Source: Dehalococcoidia bacterium (GTDB lineage: Bacteria > Chloroflexota > Dehalococcoidia > UBA2985). Taken from it: a stretch of 17,486 nt of DNA. The DNA is taken from assembly GCA_030740415.1 (NCBI GenBank), contig JASLXI010000003.1, positions 1 to 17,486 on the forward strand. Direction: 5' to 3'. Shown piece by piece: positions 14,142-17,486 of the stretch; position 1 is the stretch's first letter, and each line of letters starts with the position of its first letter. The position numbers and the translations under genes were made by a program. Below the pieces are notes generated by a model. It saw nothing but the letters and a program-made list of their open reading frames with translations. It was not told the origin of the DNA and did no database searches.

Positions 14142-15629
14142 CTATCTCTCCCTCAATTGAGGAAACAGAATGACCTCTCGAATGGATTCCTGACCTGTCA
14201 ACAGCATTGCCAAACGATCTATGCCCATGCCTAGGCCGCCGGTGGGAGGCATACCATGCTCAAGAGCTAGGAGGTAGTCCTCGTCCAAACGGTCCATGTC
14301 CTCGTCCAGTTCCATTTTCTTTCGCATGTCCTCTTGGTCCATGAACCGCTGCCTCTGCTCTTCGGGGTCGTTCAACTCGCTGAAGGCGTTGGCTATCTCC
14401 ATTCCTCCCGCGAACCCTTCGAACCGCTCCACTAGGGAAGGATCGTCAGACCTCTGCTTGGCAAGGGGGGACATCTCTAGAGGGTAGTCAAGGAGAAAGG
14501 TGGGCTGGATAAGCTGAGGCTCCACTGTGGCCGTGACAAGCTTATCTATGAGCCTTCCACGACTGCTACGTCCATCCACCGAGATACCGATGGACCTCAT
14601 CTTCTCTTCAAGGGCAACGACATCCTGGAAGTCCTGGAAATCTATACCCGTGGAACTTTGCACCTCTTTCCTCAAGGAGAGCCTCCTCCATGGAGGTGCG
14701 AAGTCGATAACATTTTCACCGAACTGGACCTTCGTTGTACCCAGTACCTCATGGGCCACGGCGGATACCATCTGCTCCACCAGGGCCATCACATCGTTGT
14801 AATCGGCATACGCTTCGTAGCTCTCCAAGAGAGTGAACTCGGGATTGTGGTCCTGGTCGATGCCCTCATTGCGAAATACCCGGCCAATCTCGTATACCTT
14901 GTCTAGGCCTCCTACGATGAGACGCTTCAGGTAGAGTTCGGTGGCAATGCGGAGATATAGATCCCGGTCCAGGGAGTTGTGATGCGTGGCAAAGGGTTGA
15001 GCCATGGCACCTGCGGCTACGGGCACCAGCACGGGAGTCTCCACCTCCATGAAGCCCTGGGCATCCAAGAAACGGCGCATGGTCCCGATGATTCTGCTCC
15101 GCACCTGGAAATTGTGCCTGGCTTCCTCGTTGGTAATAAGGTCGAGGTATCTCTGACGATGGCGAGTCTCTACGTCCGACAGCCCATGCCATTTCTCAGG
15201 AAGCGGACGCATAGCTTTGCCAAGAAAGGTGATCTGGCTGGCCTCCACCGTTATCTCGCCTGTATGGGTCAGAAACAGAGGACCTGAAGCCCCGAGAAAA
15301 TCTCCCAGGTCCAAGTCCCGGGCCAGCTCATAGTCCTGCTCAAGGATGTCTCGCCTCAGATGTACCTGAATGTGACCCGAGGCGTCCTGCATGTTCAGGA
15401 ATGTGGCCCTGCCCATGCCCCTTAACGATACGATACGCCCTGCCAGCGACACCTGAGCAGTGCGGGCCTGTGCGCCCTCCTCGGCCTCCTGGGACCTGAA
15501 AAGCTCTACCGCCTCTCCTATAGTGTGGGTGCGGCGGTAGCGACTAGGGAAGGGTTCTATGCCTTTACTTCTCAGTCGTTGGAACTTCTCCCGCCGGCTG
15601 AGGAGGAGGTCTCCGCCTTTTCTGGCCAT
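14142..15629 (-). CDS. lysS: Lysine-tRNA ligase (class II)
   Basis: Charges tRNA-Lys with lysine. The 495 residues are normal for class IIb LysRS. An OB-fold anticodon-binding domain occupies about 58-140 (SLAGRIVSLRGMGRATFLNM). Motif 1 lies near 190-205 (GFMEVETPVLVPVAAGA). Motif 2 is RVFRNEGIDQDHNPEFTLLE (250-269). Motif 3 is GLGMGIDRLAMLLT (465-478), followed by SIREVILFPQL (482-492). ATG 15629 is 27 bases after the greA stop; no strong ribosome site is seen. The operon couples transcription elongation (GreA) with two charging enzymes. greA next to lysS is a recurring bacterial arrangement. Confidence 0.97.
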   Translation of the reverse strand: MARKGGDLLLSRREKFQRLRSKGIEPFPSRYRRTHTIGEAVELFRSQEAEEGAQARTAQVSLAGRIVSLRGMGRATFLNMQDASGHIQVHLRRDILEQDYELARDLDLGDFLGASGPLFLTHTGEITVEASQITFLGKAMRPLPEKWHGLSDVETRHRQRYLDLITNEEARHNFQVRSRIIGTMRRFLDAQGFMEVETPVLVPVAAGAMAQPFATHHNSLDRDLYLRIATELYLKRLIVGGLDKVYEIGRVFRNEGIDQDHNPEFTLLESYEAYADYNDVMALVEQMVSAVAHEVLGTTKVQFGENVIDFAPPWRRLSLRKEVQSSTGIDFQDFQDVVALEEKMRSIGISVDGRSSRGRLIDKLVTATVEPQLIQPTFLLDYPLEMSPLAKQRSDDPSLVERFEGFAGGMEIANAFSELNDPEEQRQRFMDQEDMRKKMELDEDMDRLDEDYLLALEHGMPPTGGLGMGIDRLAMLLTGQESIREVILFPQLRER

Positions 15630-15656
15630 GATGGTGTGGTGTACCCCACTTTGTGA

Positions 15657-16127
15657 CTAGCTAATACTTGAAATCGTGAGAGTGACGGTTCCGGCAGGCG
15701 TTTTGACCTGTACATCCTCCCCCACCTTTTTGTTCAGCAGAGCCTTGCCCACAGGAGATTCGTTGGAGATACGTCCCTGGACAGGGTCCGACTCAGCGCT
15801 GCCTACTATGGTGTACTCTTCCTCATCTCCATTCTGATTCAGAAGAGTAACATGACCGCCCAGTTGTACCTCATCGGAGTGGGCGACATCCCCACCAATA
15901 ATGATGGCGTTGCCGGTAATCCGCTCTAATGTGAGAATGCGTCCTTCAACGAAGGCCTGCTCATTCTTGGAGTCGTCGTACTCAGCGTTGTCCACGGTGC
16001 CTCCAAGCTCTTTCGCAGTCTGAATACGATCTGCCACCTCTTGACGTCGAGCCGTACGAAGCGCGTCCAACTCTGCCTCTAGCCTTTCGAGACCTCTTTT
16101 TGTGAGATAGCTACCTTTCTCTGGCAC
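15657..16127 (-). CDS. greA: Transcription elongation factor GreA, atypical tip
   Basis: Rescues backtracked RNA polymerase by inserting a coiled coil into the secondary channel and stimulating cleavage of the transcript 3' end. The 156 residues have an N-terminal coiled coil (1-75) and a C-terminal FKBP-like domain (80-156). The tip region reads LGGTVDNAEYDDSKNEQAFVEG (41-62). In E. coli the tip has Asp41 and Glu44 within GDLKEN; here the aligned residues are Gly43 and Asp46, so one acidic residue that coordinates the catalytic Mg appears missing. GTG start at 16127 with GGGAGGGG about four bases ahead. First gene of greA-lysS-serS, with a terminator-like hairpin in the leader. Confidence 0.94.
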   Translation of the reverse strand: MPEKGSYLTKRGLERLEAELDALRTARRQEVADRIQTAKELGGTVDNAEYDDSKNEQAFVEGRILTLERITGNAIIIGGDVAHSDEVQLGGHVTLLNQNGDEEEYTIVGSAESDPVQGRISNESPVGKALLNKKVGEDVQVKTPAGTVTLTISSIS

Positions 16128-16145
16128 AAGACCCCTCCCGGACGC

Positions 16146-16185
16146 AAAAAAAACTGAGAGGTGAACTGCGTGCAGCTTCCCTCAG
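16146..16185 (-). terminator. Terminator-like hairpin with U8 in the greA leader
   Basis: On the minus strand CTGAG..CTCAG (16181-16185 with 16154-16158) closes a stem extended by GG/CC past a one-base bulge and an inner CTGC/GCAG (16166-16175), followed at once by eight T (16146-16153). It begins at the predicted transcription start and ends 18 bases before the GTG. It fits an attenuator or premature terminator; the basal stem is short, so strength is uncertain. Confidence 0.45.
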
Positions 16186-16193
16186 CTGGCTGT

Positions 16194-16222
16194 ATTGTAA
16201 TGCCACTGCGCACGGCTGTAAA
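16194..16222 (-). promoter_or_regulatory. Promoter of the greA-lysS-serS operon
   Basis: TTTACA (16217-16222), 17-base spacer, TACAAT (16194-16199) on the minus strand: five of six matches to each sigma-70 box and ideal spacing. Transcription would start near 16187, giving a leader of about 60 bases. Confidence 0.65.
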
Positions 16223-16352
16223 GTGGCACTTCACGCAGCGATTCCCTAATCACCCAAGAATCTCTCGTCATGTCCAGGGCATGTAAGGTCATCGCCCGAG
16301 TGTAGGATTGTTGTGCGTGAGTGTCGCACCCTCGGGCAACTTAGGGAGGCCA

Positions 16353-16411
16353 TTGTATTCTTGGGAAATGCCCCTGTAGAATGAGCGCAATGCTGGTGGT
16401 ACTACCATCAG
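16353..16411 (+). promoter_or_regulatory. Promoter and overlapping dyad before the MTHFR-family gene
   Basis: TTGTAT (16353-16358), 18 bases, TAGAAT (16377-16382), start predicted near 16389. Right after it lies a near-palindrome, CTGGTGG-tacta-CCATCAG (16393-16411), suitable as an operator or leader hairpin. It diverges from the greA promoter; the gap of 317 bases between the two genes holds only these elements. Confidence 0.45.
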
Positions 16412-16444
16412 ACGATGCAATAGACCACACTGAGGGAGCTCGCC

Positions 16445-17314
16445 ATGGCAAAGGTCACCGAAAGGTGTAGTGAAGCTAGGGACGGTACGGTATTCATATG
16501 TGATTTGTCTCCTCCAAGAGGAGCAAACCCTACCCTCCTGGACGGAGCGTGCTCCGTGGATGCCGATTTTTTGTGTGTGGCATATAGCCCAGGAAAATCT
16601 GTCCGAGTGGATCCAGTTATGGCTGCCTACTCTATCAAACAACGGGTAGGGAAGGACGTGGTCTTCACTCTCGCTACAAGGGACATGAACAAGCTGGCTA
16701 TCCAGAACCACCTGCTGGGGGCCAGTTTGCTTGGGTTGGATAACGTCATTGTGGTAGGAGGGGACAGCTTCACCGAAAAGGACCTCGCTATCGTCAAAGA
16801 CGTCAGCGACTTCACGTCCACGGGCCTTATAGAGGCTACAAAATCCATGAACCGGGGTATGGATTACAGAGGGCTGAAGCTGAGATCGTCCACGGACTTC
16901 TGTGTGGGAGCCACCATTGACCTGGGTCGGGACATCGATAGGGAAGCAGGGCTGACCTATCGGAAGGCCATCGCCGGTGCCGATTTCTTCGTCACCCAGC
17001 CCGTATACCATCTCGAGCAGGTAGAGCGGTTCAAGGAGAGCTATGAATTCGTGGCTGGAGAGAGGCTCTCCTCTCCTCTCTTTCTTGGGTTGCAGGTGCT
17101 CGACGCCAAGGGTCTCATCTTTGGAGAGGTGCCCGAGGGAATTAGACGAGATCTGGACAAAGGTCGCGTTGGGACGGACATAGCCACTGAACTGATATAC
17201 CAATTTGTCGCTGAGGGGGTTACCAATATCTATCTTGTTCCACCGATTCTCCGCGGCGGGCTGAGGGATTATCGAGCGGCACAAAAAGTGCTGGAAGTCT
17301 CCAAGAGGCTTTAG
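16445..17314 (+). CDS. metF: Methylenetetrahydrofolate reductase family protein (short form)
   Basis: Probably reduces 5,10-methylene-THF to 5-methyl-THF with FAD, feeding methionine synthesis or one-carbon oxidation/reduction. The 289 residues form a single TIM-barrel domain as in bacterial MetF. ICDLSPPRG (18-26) corresponds to the E. coli FEFFPPR segment, but the catalytic Glu28 position is Asp20. GLDNVIVVGGDSF (97-109) corresponds to the RGD-type FAD loop with Asp107. GADFFVTQPVYHL (178-190) matches the GADFxITQ substrate loop. ATG 16445 has GAGGGAG about eight bases ahead. The divergent neighbour is greA. FolD in this window makes its substrate. Because of Asp20 and distance from E. coli MetF, the electron donor is uncertain and the symbol is by family. 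Confidence 0.82.
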   Translation: MAKVTERCSEARDGTVFICDLSPPRGANPTLLDGACSVDADFLCVAYSPGKSVRVDPVMAAYSIKQRVGKDVVFTLATRDMNKLAIQNHLLGASLLGLDNVIVVGGDSFTEKDLAIVKDVSDFTSTGLIEATKSMNRGMDYRGLKLRSSTDFCVGATIDLGRDIDREAGLTYRKAIAGADFFVTQPVYHLEQVERFKESYEFVAGERLSSPLFLGLQVLDAKGLIFGEVPEGIRRDLDKGRVGTDIATELIYQFVAEGVTNIYLVPPILRGGLRDYRAAQKVLEVSKRL

Positions 17315-17362
17315 GGCACTCTACAGCCTATGTGACAGATGGTCTAGATGGTACTCAATTCA

Positions 17363-17398
17363 CCGTTCATGGGACGAACGGCCAGCTTTGCTAGGCCA
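17363..17398. other. Tandem hairpins after the MTHFR-family gene
   Basis: CCGTTC-atgggac-GAACGG (17363-17381) is followed directly by GGCCAGC-tt-tGCTaGGCC (about 17381-17398). No T-tract follows, so terminator function is doubtful. It may end the upstream transcript or lie in the control region of the next gene; a TATGCT (-10-like) follows at 17406-17411 without a good -35. Confidence 0.25.
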
Positions 17399-17459
17399 AC
17401 ACTCCTATGCTAAACTGCCGTAACCTGTTGCGAACGGAGGCATATAGTAAGAGCGTAGT

Positions 17460-17486
17460 ATGAACTGGTTAGACATAGTTATTATT
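17460..17486 (+). CDS. Start of a probable CvpA-family membrane protein (partial)
   Basis: Only nine codons are inside the window: MNWLDIVII, cut by the window end. This matches the typical N-terminus of CvpA (colicin V production) family proteins, four-helix membrane proteins that often begin with a Met-Asn-Trp-Leu-Asp-Ile pattern. AAGAG seven bases or so before the ATG may serve as ribosome site; GGAGG (17436-17440) is too far. The match is short, so the call rests on recall of the family start. Confidence 0.45.

Noticed and set aside
16289..17284. 331-codon minus-strand open frame
   Set aside because: Lies antisense to the motif-bearing MTHFR-family gene, starts at no clear ribosome site and has no recognisable domain.

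Overview
The window is a bacterial chromosome segment of about 17.5 kb. It carries ordinary housekeeping genes, small transport and hydrolase genes, and several decayed genes in the gaps. Gene content and protein style suggest Chloroflexota, possibly a Dehalococcoidia/SAR202-like lineage. The main clue is a lipoprotein whose signal peptide is followed by a repeated Pro-Thr-Ala-Thr linker, a common style in Chloroflexota solute-binding lipoproteins. Taxonomy is inference: there is no rRNA or other marker here.

Left part (1-6150, minus strand). An MFS permease lies at 172-1431. A tRNA with anticodon CAT (encoded CCA) follows at 1922-1996. Next, reading leftward from about 6140, comes a compact operon acpS - nnrD - coaX - coaBC. 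CoaX makes 4'-phosphopantothenate and CoaBC converts it to 4'-phosphopantetheine. CoaD and CoaE, not in this window, complete CoA. AcpS then moves phosphopantetheine from CoA onto acyl carrier protein. NnrD repairs hydrated NAD(P)H. The tRNA lies 40 bases past coaBC on the same strand. The operon leader carries a striking inverted repeat (6076-6111).

Middle (6150-12870). A gap holds a membrane-protein relic (6223-6453) and a small membrane-anchored HNH-like protein that has lost its histidines (6557-6937). On the plus strand follow folD (one-carbon folate), queA (queuosine), and a dienelactone-hydrolase-type enzyme. After a decayed or small ORF with a strong terminator comes a glycine-betaine/OpuAC-type binding lipoprotein with a consensus -35, a long structured leader and its own terminator. 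Two clear pseudogenes follow: a cupin protein (12077-12365, plus) and an ACT-domain protein (12423-12791, minus).

Right part (12870-17486). A minus-strand operon greA - lysS - serS is driven by a good promoter near 16194-16222 and has a terminator-like hairpin with a U-tract in the greA leader. Divergent from it is a short methylenetetrahydrofolate-reductase-family gene (16445-17314, plus), thematically linked to folD. The window ends in the first nine codons of a probable cvpA-family gene.

I found no CRISPR, phage, IS element, toxin-antitoxin pair or secondary-metabolite cluster. No clear new multi-gene system is visible. The most interesting points are the regulatory structures in the acpS, greA and OpuAC leaders, unusual active-site residues in GreA and CoaBC, and concentrated small-gene decay.
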